A program made the translations under genes and the position numbers. The notes beneath the pieces were generated by a model. That model made no database searches, had not been told where the DNA came from, and was given only the letters and a program-made list of their open reading frames with translations. A stretch of DNA of 64,000 nucleotides. Source: G965226155 sp965226155 (GTDB lineage Bacteria; Pseudomonadota; Gammaproteobacteria; Eutrophobiales; Eutrophobiaceae). Shown one piece after another: positions 35,568 to 44,520 of this stretch; the first letter of the stretch is position 1; each line of letters opens with the position of its first letter. Location: contig OZ245331.1 in the NCBI GenBank assembly GCA_965226155.1, positions 1,550,001-1,614,000 on the forward strand, read 5' to 3'.

Positions 35568-36164
35568 ATGGATATATCAACTATCATATTTTTACTAATT
35601 ATTGCGGGAATTGTCATCTATGTTATAAGTATTTTTAACCAGTTAGTGACATTAAAAAATAGATTTAAAAATGCATTTGCACAAATAGAAGTCCAGTTAA
35701 AGCGCCGTTACGATTTAATCCCTAACCTGGTTGAAACAGCAAAAGGCTATCTCTCCCATGAGCGCGAAACATTAGAGGCGGTTATTGAGGCGCGTAATAC
35801 GGCATCAAAATTCTTGCAAGTAGCAGCCGGTGATCCAGGGGATGCTAGTGCCATGAAAGGGTTAAGCGGTGCGGAAGGTGCGCTTGCAGGTGCCATGGGG
35901 CGGTTAAATGTCGTCATGGAAGCTTATCCCGATCTAAAAGCTAATCAAAACATGATGCAATTAAGTGAAGAGCTAACTTCTACTGAAAATAAAGTGGCAT
36001 TTTCAAGGCAATCCTTTAATGATCAAGTAATGGCATACAATATATTTAAACAAAAATTTCCAACAGTCATATTTGCAGGAATGTTCGGCCATGGACAGGA
36101 TGCATCACTACTTGAGTTTGAAGACAGTGAAGCAATGCAGGCAGCGCCAAAAGTTTCTTTTTAA
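35568..36164 (+). CDS. lemA: LemA family protein
   Basis: A 198-residue protein with one N-terminal membrane segment (IIFLLIIAGIVIYVISIFN) and the LemA helical domain: FAQIEVQLKRRYDLIPNLVETAKGY, LTSTENKVAFSRQSFNDQVMAYN, and the final FPTVIFAGMFG. It precedes an M48 metalloprotease gene by nine bases; the lemA/htpX-type pairing is common and suggests a joint role in envelope quality control. Starts at ATG after GGGGGAG. Confidence 0.93.
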   Translation: MDISTIIFLLIIAGIVIYVISIFNQLVTLKNRFKNAFAQIEVQLKRRYDLIPNLVETAKGYLSHERETLEAVIEARNTASKFLQVAAGDPGDASAMKGLSGAEGALAGAMGRLNVVMEAYPDLKANQNMMQLSEELTSTENKVAFSRQSFNDQVMAYNIFKQKFPTVIFAGMFGHGQDASLLEFEDSEAMQAAPKVSF

Positions 36165-36173
36165 AAACTCTCA

Positions 36174-38111
36174 ATGAATTTCTTTCAGGCTCAGGACAAT
36201 GCGAGAAGAAATACATCGCGTTTAGTCTTCTTTTTTGTTTTGGCAATCTTGTCGCTAATCATTATTACCAATTTATTAGTATTATTTATTTTTGGTTATT
36301 TTGCTGCCGGAAGGGAAATGAGCATGGAAGCTGTGCTTAACCAATTTGACTGGGAAACATTTTGGATGGTCGGGTTGGTTGTAAGTGCGGTAATCGTGAT
36401 TGGCAGCCTTTATAAAATAAAGATTTTATCAGGCGGCGGGCGCGTGGTGGCGGAATCATTGGGTGGTAGTTTAATACCATCAAATACCAATGATCATAAT
36501 CTCAGAAAAACACTAAACGTTGTAGAAGAGATGGCGATCGCGTCAGGTACACCGGTCCCACCTGTTTATCTTTTAGAACAAGAAACGGGTATTAATGCGT
36601 TTGCTGCTGGTTTTAGTCCGAGTGATGCAGTAATTGGAGTGACAAGAGGCACGATTGAGCAGCTTAATCGTGATGAGTTGCAAGGCGTCATCGCCCATGA
36701 ATTCAGCCATATAATAAATGGTGATATGCGTCTGAATATCCGTTTAATGGGGATACTGCACGGCATATTACTCATTGGTATTATTGGCTATTACATATTG
36801 CGATCGGTCGGACGTTCAGGTCATCGACGTAGTTCAAACAACGGCAAAGGTGCAGGCGCAATCTTAGGTTTAGCAGTTGGATTAATGGTGATCGGATTTG
36901 CTGGGACATTCTTTGGTAATATCATCAAGGCCTCAGTAAGCCGTCAACGAGAATATTTAGCAGATGCCTCAGCAGTACAATTTACCCGTAACCGGAGTGG
37001 TCTTGCGGGGGCTTTAAAGAAAATAGGCGGCAGTCAAGCAAGTTCAATATTAATAAACCCGGCGGCACCAGAAATCAGCCATAGTTTTTTTGCGACAGGT
37101 GTAAGTAATTCTCTCGCATCACTGATAGCGACCCATCCACCGCTCGACAAAAGAATCAAAAAAGTTGACCCCCAGTGGGGTGGTAAATACTACTTCAAGC
37201 AGGACACAACCGAGCAGGTTAAAGAAAAACCAGAGACTTTGACTACACAACAACGTGCGGAGACTTTAGTAAATACGATCGCAACAGGTGTGGCTTTAGG
37301 TACAGCAGTCAATAATTTAAACCAAGCTGGCCAACCAAACGACAGGCAATTAGGTTATGCTCAGTCGCTGATAAAGCAGATACCGTGGCCCTTAGTTGAT
37401 GCAGCTCGCGATCCGTATGGGGCCAGGGCCATTATTTATTCACTAGTATTGGATAATGACATCGAAATTCGACAGAAACAAATGTTAGCTTTGAAAGAGT
37501 TTGGTGATGATGGAATCTATGAGCTAACGGGTAAAATACTAGAAGAAGTCGATAAAATGGATTCCAAAATTTGTCTACCACTTATAGATTTAAGCCTGTC
37601 TGCGTTGAGAGAGATGTCACTTAAGCAATTCCAATTGTTTCGGAAAAATCTCACGTCGCTGATAAAAATGGATTCAAAAATTGATTTGTTTGAATGGGCT
37701 TTACAAAAAATATTAATACGTCATTTAGATGTTGCTTTTTTAACAACTAAGCCAACAAAAACAAAATATTCACAGCTTCAAAAGCTTCATAAGGAATCCG
37801 AGTTATTATTTTCAGTACTAGCTTACTCCGGGAATACAGATACAGAAAAAGCAAATCAGGCTTTCACGAAAGCTACAAGCCAGGCAGAAATTAAAAACAT
37901 AACGTTATTGCCAAAAGAAGACATTAGTCTAAATCAATTGAATAATGCCATAGACAAGCTAAATATGTTAAAGCCATTACTCAAACAAAAATTATTAAAT
38001 GCCTGTTTAGTCTGTGTCAGTGTCGATGGAGAAATAATCCAGGTTGAAATGGAATTAATGCAGGCAATATCAGATGCACTCGAATGCCCGATGCCATTAC
38101 TAACTTCCTAA
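36174..38111 (+). CDS. M48 family metallopeptidase (HtpX-related) with a long C-terminal extension
   Basis: A 645-residue membrane protease. Two N-terminal helices (about 19-45 and 62-80), the zinc site IAHEFSHIINGD (HExxH) followed by two more helices (residues 198-215 and 224-245), and the third ligand region REYLADASAVQFTR (Glu). After about residue 330 come 300 residues not found in HtpX: a helical repeat-like segment (EIRQKQMLALKEFGDDGIYEL) and a TerB-like end LLNACLVCVSVDGEIIQVE. It follows lemA. HtpX degrades damaged membrane proteins; the extension may bind substrates or a partner. Confidence 0.88.
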   Translation: MNFFQAQDNARRNTSRLVFFFVLAILSLIIITNLLVLFIFGYFAAGREMSMEAVLNQFDWETFWMVGLVVSAVIVIGSLYKIKILSGGGRVVAESLGGSLIPSNTNDHNLRKTLNVVEEMAIASGTPVPPVYLLEQETGINAFAAGFSPSDAVIGVTRGTIEQLNRDELQGVIAHEFSHIINGDMRLNIRLMGILHGILLIGIIGYYILRSVGRSGHRRSSNNGKGAGAILGLAVGLMVIGFAGTFFGNIIKASVSRQREYLADASAVQFTRNRSGLAGALKKIGGSQASSILINPAAPEISHSFFATGVSNSLASLIATHPPLDKRIKKVDPQWGGKYYFKQDTTEQVKEKPETLTTQQRAETLVNTIATGVALGTAVNNLNQAGQPNDRQLGYAQSLIKQIPWPLVDAARDPYGARAIIYSLVLDNDIEIRQKQMLALKEFGDDGIYELTGKILEEVDKMDSKICLPLIDLSLSALREMSLKQFQLFRKNLTSLIKMDSKIDLFEWALQKILIRHLDVAFLTTKPTKTKYSQLQKLHKESELLFSVLAYSGNTDTEKANQAFTKATSQAEIKNITLLPKEDISLNQLNNAIDKLNMLKPLLKQKLLNACLVCVSVDGEIIQVEMELMQAISDALECPMPLLTS

Positions 38112-38161
38112 TCAGCTAGAATATTTTCTACTAAGATAACAATATTTAGAGATCTATCATT

Positions 38162-39391
38162 ATGCGCAACTATATATGTGTTCTTGTTTCATATGTCCTT
38201 ATTTTAGTAGGATGTGCGGACCTTGGTGCGCGAGTGGAACAACCAAAATCAAATCTTAAACCAACAAATGCAGTTCGATTTAAAGTACATATTATTGAGG
38301 ATGGAATTCGAGAAGGGTACAAAACTGCTATTGCAGATGTAAATCAAGATGGTCGTCCAGACATATTGCTCACAACGATGAGAAAGTCTGAACCTGCATG
38401 GTATGAAAATCCAAGCTGGAATCGTCATTTGATTAGCGATGCCCTTGAAGTAACACCGTTTATACTTACAGCTAGTGATATTGAAGGAGATGAAACGCCA
38501 GAGATATTCACTTCGGCAGGATTTTCGCCGTTAAATGAAAATAGTCTTGGGAAAATTTATAAACTAAGCTCGAATAAAGATCCAAAACAACTTTGGCAAT
38601 ACGAGTTGTTTGATACTGTTTTTATGGCACACCGCATGTATTTCGCGGATCTAGATAATGACGGCAAATCTGAACTAGTTGTTGCTCCGGTTATCGGATC
38701 TCCAACTAAACCGATGGCAGAATACGATGCATCAACTCCACTGTATTATTATCAATCGGGGACATTTAAAAAACAGTTTGTGAATGATGATTTGCATGGC
38801 ACGGTACATGGTATGGAAATTGCCAAGTGGGATGGACAAGATGCCATACTCACGGCTGGATTTGATGGTATTTGGTTGCATCGGGCAACCGGGACAGACT
38901 CGTCAGGAAAAATAAATTTCAAAAGTGAACACATCACCAAGGGAAAATGGTCGGATGTATTGGAACGTCGTGGTTCGAGCGATGTGCAATTAGGTCATTT
39001 ACCTTACGGCGGAAAGTTTATTGCTTCAATAGAGCCTTTTCATGGTGACCTAGTTGTTATCTACACCCAAAATAATAATGGGGATCCAACCAATTCGTGG
39101 GATCGACACTTGATAGATGATTCTCTTAGTCATGGCCATGCTCTTGTAACAGGGGATTTCAATAATGATGGCTTTGATGAACTGATTGCCAGCGGCGATA
39201 ATGCTGAAGACATCTATATTTATTACGCTTTAGATACATCAGGTAGTGCCTGGCGACGCGAAGAAATACTCGATGATTTCGGCGCGCAAGGCTGTTCAGC
39301 TGCTGATTTTAATCTTGATAGTCGACTTGATTTTGTTTGTGTTAGTAACTCAAGCAAACAGTTTCGTTGGTACGAGAATTTAGGAGAATAG
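38162..39391 (+). CDS. FG-GAP/VCBS repeat lipoprotein
   Basis: A 409-residue exported lipoprotein: signal peptide MRNYICVLVSYVLILVGC with lipobox LVGC, then calcium-loop beta-propeller repeats: IADVNQDGRPDILLTT, ASDIEGDETPEIFTSAG, FADLDNDGKSELVVAP, TGDFNNDGFDELIASGD and AADFNLDSRLDFVCV. The DxDxDG loops bind calcium in such seven-bladed propellers. Role could be binding of carbohydrates or surface proteins; nothing nearby specifies it. Confidence 0.82.
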   Translation: MRNYICVLVSYVLILVGCADLGARVEQPKSNLKPTNAVRFKVHIIEDGIREGYKTAIADVNQDGRPDILLTTMRKSEPAWYENPSWNRHLISDALEVTPFILTASDIEGDETPEIFTSAGFSPLNENSLGKIYKLSSNKDPKQLWQYELFDTVFMAHRMYFADLDNDGKSELVVAPVIGSPTKPMAEYDASTPLYYYQSGTFKKQFVNDDLHGTVHGMEIAKWDGQDAILTAGFDGIWLHRATGTDSSGKINFKSEHITKGKWSDVLERRGSSDVQLGHLPYGGKFIASIEPFHGDLVVIYTQNNNGDPTNSWDRHLIDDSLSHGHALVTGDFNNDGFDELIASGDNAEDIYIYYALDTSGSAWRREEILDDFGAQGCSAADFNLDSRLDFVCVSNSSKQFRWYENLGE

Positions 39392-39392
39392 A

Positions 39393-39416
39393 TTTGACTA
39401 CCAGTTGATAGTCAAA
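39393..39416. terminator. Hairpin after the FG-GAP gene
   Basis: TTTGACTA-8 bases-TAGTCAAA is an 8-bp perfect stem that begins two bases after the FG-GAP stop codon, between convergent genes. It has no T-run, so its terminator role is uncertain. Confidence 0.35.
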
Positions 39417-39487
39417 GTCAGGAGGTAAGCTTTAAAATGGATCAGGGTTTGCCAATATTTATTTAACAAACCCTTATCCGAAAATGA

Positions 39488-39960
39488 TTACTCAGCTTTT
39501 TCAATGTACAGGAAGCCGATGCCGGCTGAAGCGCCAAAACCTTCACTGGTTTCCAATGCAAGCGGTTGCAGGCTCAGATTCTTGTTACCTGCGCCAACAA
39601 GCACCTTAGCCGCCGACGTATTTACCTGCGATAGCATAAGCGCCTGGTTTCACATCAGCAGAGGCGGCGATAACAGCGAATGCCATTTGCTCATTGCTCT
39701 TAAAACTCAAATCCAGACCAAGTTCAATGCCGGTTTCACCTTTATATTTTTCAACCGTACCCTGATTGTCAAATGTGCATTCGACATCAGCGGTGGAACG
39801 TATTAATAGGTTCACCCTTGAACCAGGGACAACAGCACACTTAAGTAGACCGAGCTGAATTCCAGCCTTCTCTTCTGCATTAACTGTTGCATTGAATGAC
39901 AGAGCGGAAAATCCTATCAATACGAGGGAGCCTAATTTTAATATATTGTATTTTTTCCAT
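39488..39960 (-). pseudogene. DUF992 family secreted protein, broken by two frameshifts
   Basis: On the minus strand, the middle frame (39606-39920) gives the DUF992 core: GIQLGLLKCAVVPGSRVNLLIR, CTFDNQGTVEKYKGETGIELG. Downstream of AGKYVGG the homology continues one base out of frame as KVLVGAGNKNLSLQPLALE and ends FGASAGIGFLYIEKAE at 39488. Upstream, adding one A to the run of A near 39951 restores ATG and a signal peptide, MEKKYNILKLGSLVLIGF. So two one-base shifts break an otherwise complete 150-residue exported protein. Function of DUF992 is unknown. Confidence 0.72.
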
Positions 39961-40220
39961 TATCATTCCTTTTCTATTTTTTGATTGTTTAAATAATCTC
40001 AAATCTTAATAATTAGTGGAATATGTAAGTCGACCACTTATGTTATTACCCCAATTTCCTGAGTCTCATATTTTATCATAATATGATTCGGAATGGCTAT
40101 CCTTGTGTCTCGAACGTAAAACTTGCCAACAAAAATGGTGCTGTATGTGGGATTATAGCTGCGGTGAGAAGTGTGATTAAAGACGAAATTACAGAAAAAT
40201 CACTTGGTTATATTTTTAAC

Positions 40221-40520
40221 TCAAAGGTCCTTGTAACTGATCAGGATTGAACCATCTTCTTGAAAGTCGTTTTTTTCAATCAGTTTTCTTGCTGCACTTT
40301 CAATTTCTGTCCGATGTTCGGTGACAGATTGCATTGGTTCATCTGGGAAAGTATGGAATTTTTTTATCAGGTCATCGAACTTGATTCTACAAGAAACGCG
40401 CCCTCCACTAACTTGAGCAGCAATTGTGGCGACCTGAGTGACTGGATTCCAGCATTGCAGAAGTGGAAATGAAATATTTCCATCACCTGCTTTATTTCGT
40501 TTGTGTATGAGCACATTCAC
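40221..40520 (-). CDS. DUF1488 family protein
   Basis: A 99-residue soluble protein. The pattern QVSGGRVSCRIKFDDLIKKF, then TEHRTEIESAARKLIEKNDF and a final ILISYKDL, is DUF1488, a small domain widespread in proteobacteria with no known function. Start is uncertain: the first Met (MNVLIHKRNK) gives a normal length. Single gene. Confidence 0.7.
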   Translation of the reverse strand: MNVLIHKRNKAGDGNISFPLLQCWNPVTQVATIAAQVSGGRVSCRIKFDDLIKKFHTFPDEPMQSVTEHRTEIESAARKLIEKNDFQEDGSILISYKDL

Positions 40521-40811
40521 TGTGTAATTCCCACTTCATTATTAGATGCGTTAAAGCACGGTAATGTGCAAACTTCTTCGATGTAATTAACGCATGAGTA
40601 CCGATTAGCTAGAAGGGTGATAATACGTTAAACGTAACATTAAGTAGAATACTATCATAACTTAAAGAAAGCGACAATCTCATATAATTATATTTTTATA
40701 TGTCTATAAACTAATTCAAATAGTGTCGATGTGTTTTGATTAGTTAGAGGTTCTTTAATTACAATGGATTTTTGCAACGTGTTTCTAATAGACTTGTGTT
40801 AATATTTTCAC
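40521..40811. other. AT-rich intergenic region upstream of DUF6152 paralogue 3
   Basis: About 290 bases without a plausible gene on either strand. It includes several -10-like TATAAT/TAATAT stretches but no convincing -35 pair. I see no repeat or RNA structure in it. Confidence 0.4.
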
Positions 40812-41876
40812 ATGAAATCGACATTATTAACTATTACAACGTATGTACTTATATTCAATGCCATATCGGTTATAGCACATCATGGCCGCCCTAACTTTCA
40901 CTATGATGTTACTACTACCTTGAAAGGTGAAGTGATCGAATATGGTTGGCGAAATCCACATGTTTATATGGAACTACGGATAAAAAATGAAAATAATGAA
41001 ACTGAAATTTGGCTGATTGAAGGGGGCACACCAACAGTATTGAAAAGACAAGGCTGGAAGAAAGAATCAATTAAGATGGGGGATAGCGTCGTTGTTGTTG
41101 GTTATTCCGACCGGAATCCAGATAAAAACCACATGCTCCTAGAGCAAATTGTTTTTGAAAATGGAGAAAAATTTAGTACAAAAAGCCTCAGAAGGACTGT
41201 GGGGTCGCCCTCAATAGATGAGAGTATTATAGTCAATAATAAATCGACTTTTGGCCCTTCACAGGACTTTTCCGGCACTTGGGCGCGTGGCTTCGAAGGT
41301 CCTGCATATTTCTTGCCGCCAAACGATTGGCCATTAACTAAAGTTGGAGCAGAACAGGTTACCCGCTTTGATCACCGTTCTAATCCTTCATACGATTGCT
41401 TAGAAAGAGGATTACCATTTATAAGTTTCCATCCATACTCGCTTTTGTGGACACGTTATGCAGATCGGATTGAAATTATTCTGCAAAACTCAAACGTAAC
41501 ACGGACACTCAATTTAAATCAGGATAAGCATCCAGATGGAATTGTACCTAGTCAGATGGGTCATTCCATCGCTCGTATTGATGATGAGGGTATTCTGATG
41601 GTGGATACCGTCGGATTTCTACCCGACGTAAAATGGGGTCTTGCCCCTGGACTGGGATCAAGTGCACAAAAACGTGTTATCGAAAGTTATACCCTCAGCA
41701 AGGGTGGTCTTGGAATGGATATTTTAATTACGGCTGAAGACCCAGTTTACCTCACGGAATCGGTAACCATTACCGGAAGTTACTTCAAGGTTGCTGATAC
41801 GCCATTTGAACCATATGTTTGCGATTTGGAGGATGCTCGGAGAAGCTTGTCACCGCCATTAGCTACCCCTCAGTAA
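40812..41876 (+). CDS. DUF6152-type secreted protein, paralogue 3
   Basis: A 354-residue exported protein with a leader (MKSTLLTITTYVLIFNAISV) before HHGRPNFHYD. DUF6152 domain: GEVIEYGWRNPHVYMELR, EIWLIEGGTPTVLKRQGWKK, MGDSVVVVGYSDRN. Second domain: CLERGLPFISFHPYSLLWTR, LNLNQDKHPDGIVPSQMGHS, DTPFEPYVCDLEDA. Co-oriented with the two paralogues at 25900 and 28366 but 11 kb away, and not in an operon. A 50-base hairpin starts at its stop codon. Function unknown. Confidence 0.8.
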   Translation: MKSTLLTITTYVLIFNAISVIAHHGRPNFHYDVTTTLKGEVIEYGWRNPHVYMELRIKNENNETEIWLIEGGTPTVLKRQGWKKESIKMGDSVVVVGYSDRNPDKNHMLLEQIVFENGEKFSTKSLRRTVGSPSIDESIIVNNKSTFGPSQDFSGTWARGFEGPAYFLPPNDWPLTKVGAEQVTRFDHRSNPSYDCLERGLPFISFHPYSLLWTRYADRIEIILQNSNVTRTLNLNQDKHPDGIVPSQMGHSIARIDDEGILMVDTVGFLPDVKWGLAPGLGSSAQKRVIESYTLSKGGLGMDILITAEDPVYLTESVTITGSYFKVADTPFEPYVCDLEDARRSLSPPLATPQ

Positions 41877-41922
41877 AAAGTGAATTTTGAGGAGAGTACT
41901 CTCTTGAAAATTCACTTTTTAC
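41873..41922. terminator. Long bidirectional terminator hairpin
   Basis: GTAAAAAGTGAATTTT pairs with AAAATTCACTTTTTAC (16 bp perfect) and the inside continues with GGAGAGT/ACTCTCT-type pairing, making one nearly uninterrupted stem of about 24 bp. It includes the stop codon of the DUF6152 gene and ends 14 bases before the stop of the convergent 41937 gene. The A/T flanks give a T-run on both strands. Confidence 0.8.
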
Positions 41923-41936
41923 TTACGATATAAATA

Positions 41937-42296
41937 CTAATCTTTTTCGATCCACATCAGTGCATCTTCCATTGAATAAAAGGCTCTAGCATTGAACCCT
42001 CTTCCCTGCGCCACGAATTGTGAATAATAGGTTAGTAATTCATGTGGATAGACATATGCATATTTAACAACAGCGTTTTTTAATATATCTGATGCGTATT
42101 TCGCAAACTCAATTGCGTCATCGTCTGAGAAAGACCCTGCCGTATCGGTGACATCAACTACAGCTTTATGGATGTCTTTTTCCTGACAAATCACAAGCAT
42201 CTTATCTGTAATTTCTTTAAAATCAGAAACACTAAGATCGCCATTTACCATTACTGATAAATAGTCAGTAATTTCAATAATGTCATGTGTAGCCAT
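41937..42296 (-). CDS. STAS/SpoIIAA-like small protein
   Basis: A 119-residue soluble protein. The layout MVNGDLSVSDFKEITDKMLVICQEKDIHKAVVDVTDTAGSFSDDD, then YASDILKNAVVKYAYVYP and AFYSMEDALMWIEK, fits the SpoIIAA-like/STAS fold (short beta strands alternating with helices, ending in a helix with WI). I do not recognise a named family. It would be a signalling or binding protein; no anti-sigma factor or kinase is nearby. Confidence 0.55.
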   Translation of the reverse strand: MATHDIIEITDYLSVMVNGDLSVSDFKEITDKMLVICQEKDIHKAVVDVTDTAGSFSDDDAIEFAKYASDILKNAVVKYAYVYPHELLTYYSQFVAQGRGFNARAFYSMEDALMWIEKD

Positions 42297-42353
42297 TTGT
42301 TTTTTATATCACCTAGTTGACCAATTGGATAATGTGGTCTGAGAGGCTAGTGA

Positions 42354-42662
42354 CTACATCTCCATCATCTCTGCAATCTCAATTGTGCCGTGTTCAATGT
42401 GTGGGCATCCCTTAGAGATTTCGATAGCGGCATCCATAGTGTCGGCTTTCACAATCGAAAAACCTGACAAAGGGTTTGAGCCACCATCGTCTGCGACACC
42501 ACTCGAGCTTACGGTCTTCGATTTTCCAACGGGATTTCCGGGGTTGACTGCCTCATCACCGAGACCTCCGAGCCATGCATGCCATTTCTCCATAAGTTTT
42601 GCCCCTTCCTCAGGGCTTTCAGGCTTTTCCCCACCGTGATAAGCAAATATATAATTAGGCAT
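42354..42662 (-). CDS. YCII-related (DGPF-type) domain protein
   Basis: A 102-residue protein of the YciI-like ferredoxin-fold family: start MPNYIFAYHGG, PGNPVGKSKTVSSSGVADDG, NPLSGFSIVKADTMDAAIEISKGCPHIEHGTIEI. These domains are often regulators or are fused to sigma factors (ECF41-like context); none is near here. The GCPH pair of the active-site-like region is kept. Function unknown. Confidence 0.75.
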   Translation of the reverse strand: MPNYIFAYHGGEKPESPEEGAKLMEKWHAWLGGLGDEAVNPGNPVGKSKTVSSSGVADDGGSNPLSGFSIVKADTMDAAIEISKGCPHIEHGTIEIAEMMEM

Positions 42663-42743
42663 AGAATTTTCCCTCTTTTTTAATCATCAGTTTATAAGGG
42701 GCTCAAGTTTTCGTCTATCGGATAAGGGTAGCTGGGTTGAAGA

Positions 42744-44216
42744 TCATCCACCGATCATTGGCGGTAACATGCCGCGGTGAAAGATCCAGGCGATCAGGTA
42801 TCCAATAGGGATGACAATAAACAGCAGGCCACCGCCATACAGCAGAGCCAGTCGTTTCATTCCTTTAAGCTTACTGAAATCTGTGATCACACCAATGCTG
42901 ACAAAGGTCAACATGAACATCATTGTTCTCATTGGGCTCTGAACCGTATTAGCGCCGACCTGTGCAGCGTCAATTAAATTTGGGATAAAAACAGCAATTC
43001 CCAAGTAAAAAAACCAAGTCAGCAGATAACCAAGAACGAACTTTGGGAAACGGAACCAAATCTCCGATATTCCTATACTCAACTCATCCGGCCTGCGTTC
43101 GACTTTGTATATCCAAATCAATGCAAGGATAAAGGCCCATACACCGATAAATATATCGATCCATAATTTGGTCATCACTGCTGCTGTCAGGATCCAGCCT
43201 TCTTGCCAATTCATTCCTGCAGGTGTGGAACGCATAAGTTCTTCAAGGATCGCGCCTGCTGCTGCGTCAGCACCATCTGTTTTGATAGTCAGACCCAAAG
43301 CTGCACCATTTACGATAGGTTCCCCAGGTGCAAACGCTGCATAAACACCGGGAAGAATAACTAGCTCCACCATCGCAAATACAATAATCAGCATTGAAAC
43401 AAGAACGGGAACAACAGGCTTTGCTCTGATGGCACCTGCTGTGGCGATAGCGGCGGAGACTCCGCAGATAGAAATGCCAGATGCCAACACAGCCGCCCAT
43501 TGACGTGGTAACTTGAACAGCCGCCGACCTAGTGTGTACATTATTGGCCAGAACAGGAGGTATGCTGCAAATGCTGCGCAGATGCCAGCTACCGCCAGTT
43601 CAAATGCAAATCCCGCTGCTTCCATAGACATCAAACCAACCTTGATACCGAGGAGCACAATAGCGGTCTTGATATACCATTCCGGTTTAGCGGCCTCCTG
43701 CAAAAATCTTGCTAATGGTTTAAAAAAGTTACCGATAATCAGGCCTACAGTTAGCGCAAGCAAATAGGAAGCGCCTCCACCTAAGGAGAGGCTCCATGCA
43801 ATGCTATATTTTTGGAATTGATTAGGTGTTGCCTTTAGATGTGCCTCATAACCAATGATCCAGACCACCCAGGTAATGATGAATAACACAGTCCATCCCA
43901 GAAAAAAGCGCTTCAGGTTCAAACGCATGGCCGCAGCACCAAGGCAAACAAGTGACGTAAACACCAAATAGGTCATTGCAAATGAAGCAAAAGGTGACCA
44001 GTTAGCATACGCTGAGCCAGCAGCTTGCAGGACATTTCCTGGGCTGAATTCGGACCAGGTTTGTACCTTTGCCATCCAACCGACCATGTCGTATCCGGAT
44101 ACAGAAACCAAGCCAGCTAGAAATAAGATCATACCTAGCCAGACCGCCCACCAGTCTTCTGTAGTGGTCATCCCGGAATACCAATTTCGGTTAATTCTAT
44201 TCATTGGATTGATCAC
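42744..44216 (-). CDS. YeiH-type putative sulfate exporter family membrane protein
   Basis: A 490-residue protein with about twelve hydrophobic segments, of the UPF0324/PSE (YeiH) family: SLGGGASYLLALTVGLIIGN, AIVLLGIKVGLMSMEAAGF, LASGISICGVSAAIATAGA and MFMLTFVSIGVITDFSKLKG. The helix with GxxxxGxSAAIA is the family mark. It has an additional N-terminal part of 100 residues. Its gene overlaps DUF5395 (44197-44520) by 20 bases, and that in turn overlaps a small membrane-protein gene, so three proteins are made from one tightly coupled transcript. Substrate not proven. Confidence 0.82.
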   Translation of the reverse strand: MINPMNRINRNWYSGMTTTEDWWAVWLGMILFLAGLVSVSGYDMVGWMAKVQTWSEFSPGNVLQAAGSAYANWSPFASFAMTYLVFTSLVCLGAAAMRLNLKRFFLGWTVLFIITWVVWIIGYEAHLKATPNQFQKYSIAWSLSLGGGASYLLALTVGLIIGNFFKPLARFLQEAAKPEWYIKTAIVLLGIKVGLMSMEAAGFAFELAVAGICAAFAAYLLFWPIMYTLGRRLFKLPRQWAAVLASGISICGVSAAIATAGAIRAKPVVPVLVSMLIIVFAMVELVILPGVYAAFAPGEPIVNGAALGLTIKTDGADAAAGAILEELMRSTPAGMNWQEGWILTAAVMTKLWIDIFIGVWAFILALIWIYKVERRPDELSIGISEIWFRFPKFVLGYLLTWFFYLGIAVFIPNLIDAAQVGANTVQSPMRTMMFMLTFVSIGVITDFSKLKGMKRLALLYGGGLLFIVIPIGYLIAWIFHRGMLPPMIGG

Positions 44217-44520
44217 CAGCTTGCAGTGAGAAGGTGACTGTCCGATTAAAATAATGCCCGCTGTATTGATGCATCCAGCGTGGTATGGACGTCATGTCAA
44301 AACGCATAAATACCTTCACATGATCCTTAAACATCCTTCCTTTTTTAAGATATCTAATTAGGGCACGGTCTAGATCTTCAAGTGTTGGACCTCGAAGCTG
44401 TGATCCATTATCATTGGCAATCCAGTTTTCACCGTCATGACTGAGGATAATTTCCAAGGAATCAGCAAGGTTAGAATTTAAACAATTAGTCATTAAATTA
44501 CAGGAAGTAATAATTGACAA
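44197..44520 (-). CDS. DUF5395-like small protein
   Basis: A 107-residue soluble protein. The core LEIILSHDGENWIANDNGSQLRGPTLEDLDRALIRYL followed by HVKVFMRFDMTSIPRWMHQY is the pattern I know as DUF5395. A later Met (MTNCLN, residue 10) is an alternative start. It overlaps the upstream small gene by 23 bases and the downstream transporter gene by 20 bases. The recurrent pairing suggests a cytoplasmic partner for the YeiH-type carrier. Confidence 0.7.
   Translation of the reverse strand: MSIITSCNLMTNCLNSNLADSLEIILSHDGENWIANDNGSQLRGPTLEDLDRALIRYLKKGRMFKDHVKVFMRFDMTSIPRWMHQYSGHYFNRTVTFSLQAGDQSNE

Noticed and set aside
40083..40250. 55-codon plus-strand frame MIRNGYPCVSNVKLANKN...
   Set aside because: No ribosome site, overlaps the end of DUF1488, no recognisable domain. 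It could be a remnant but I cannot support it.
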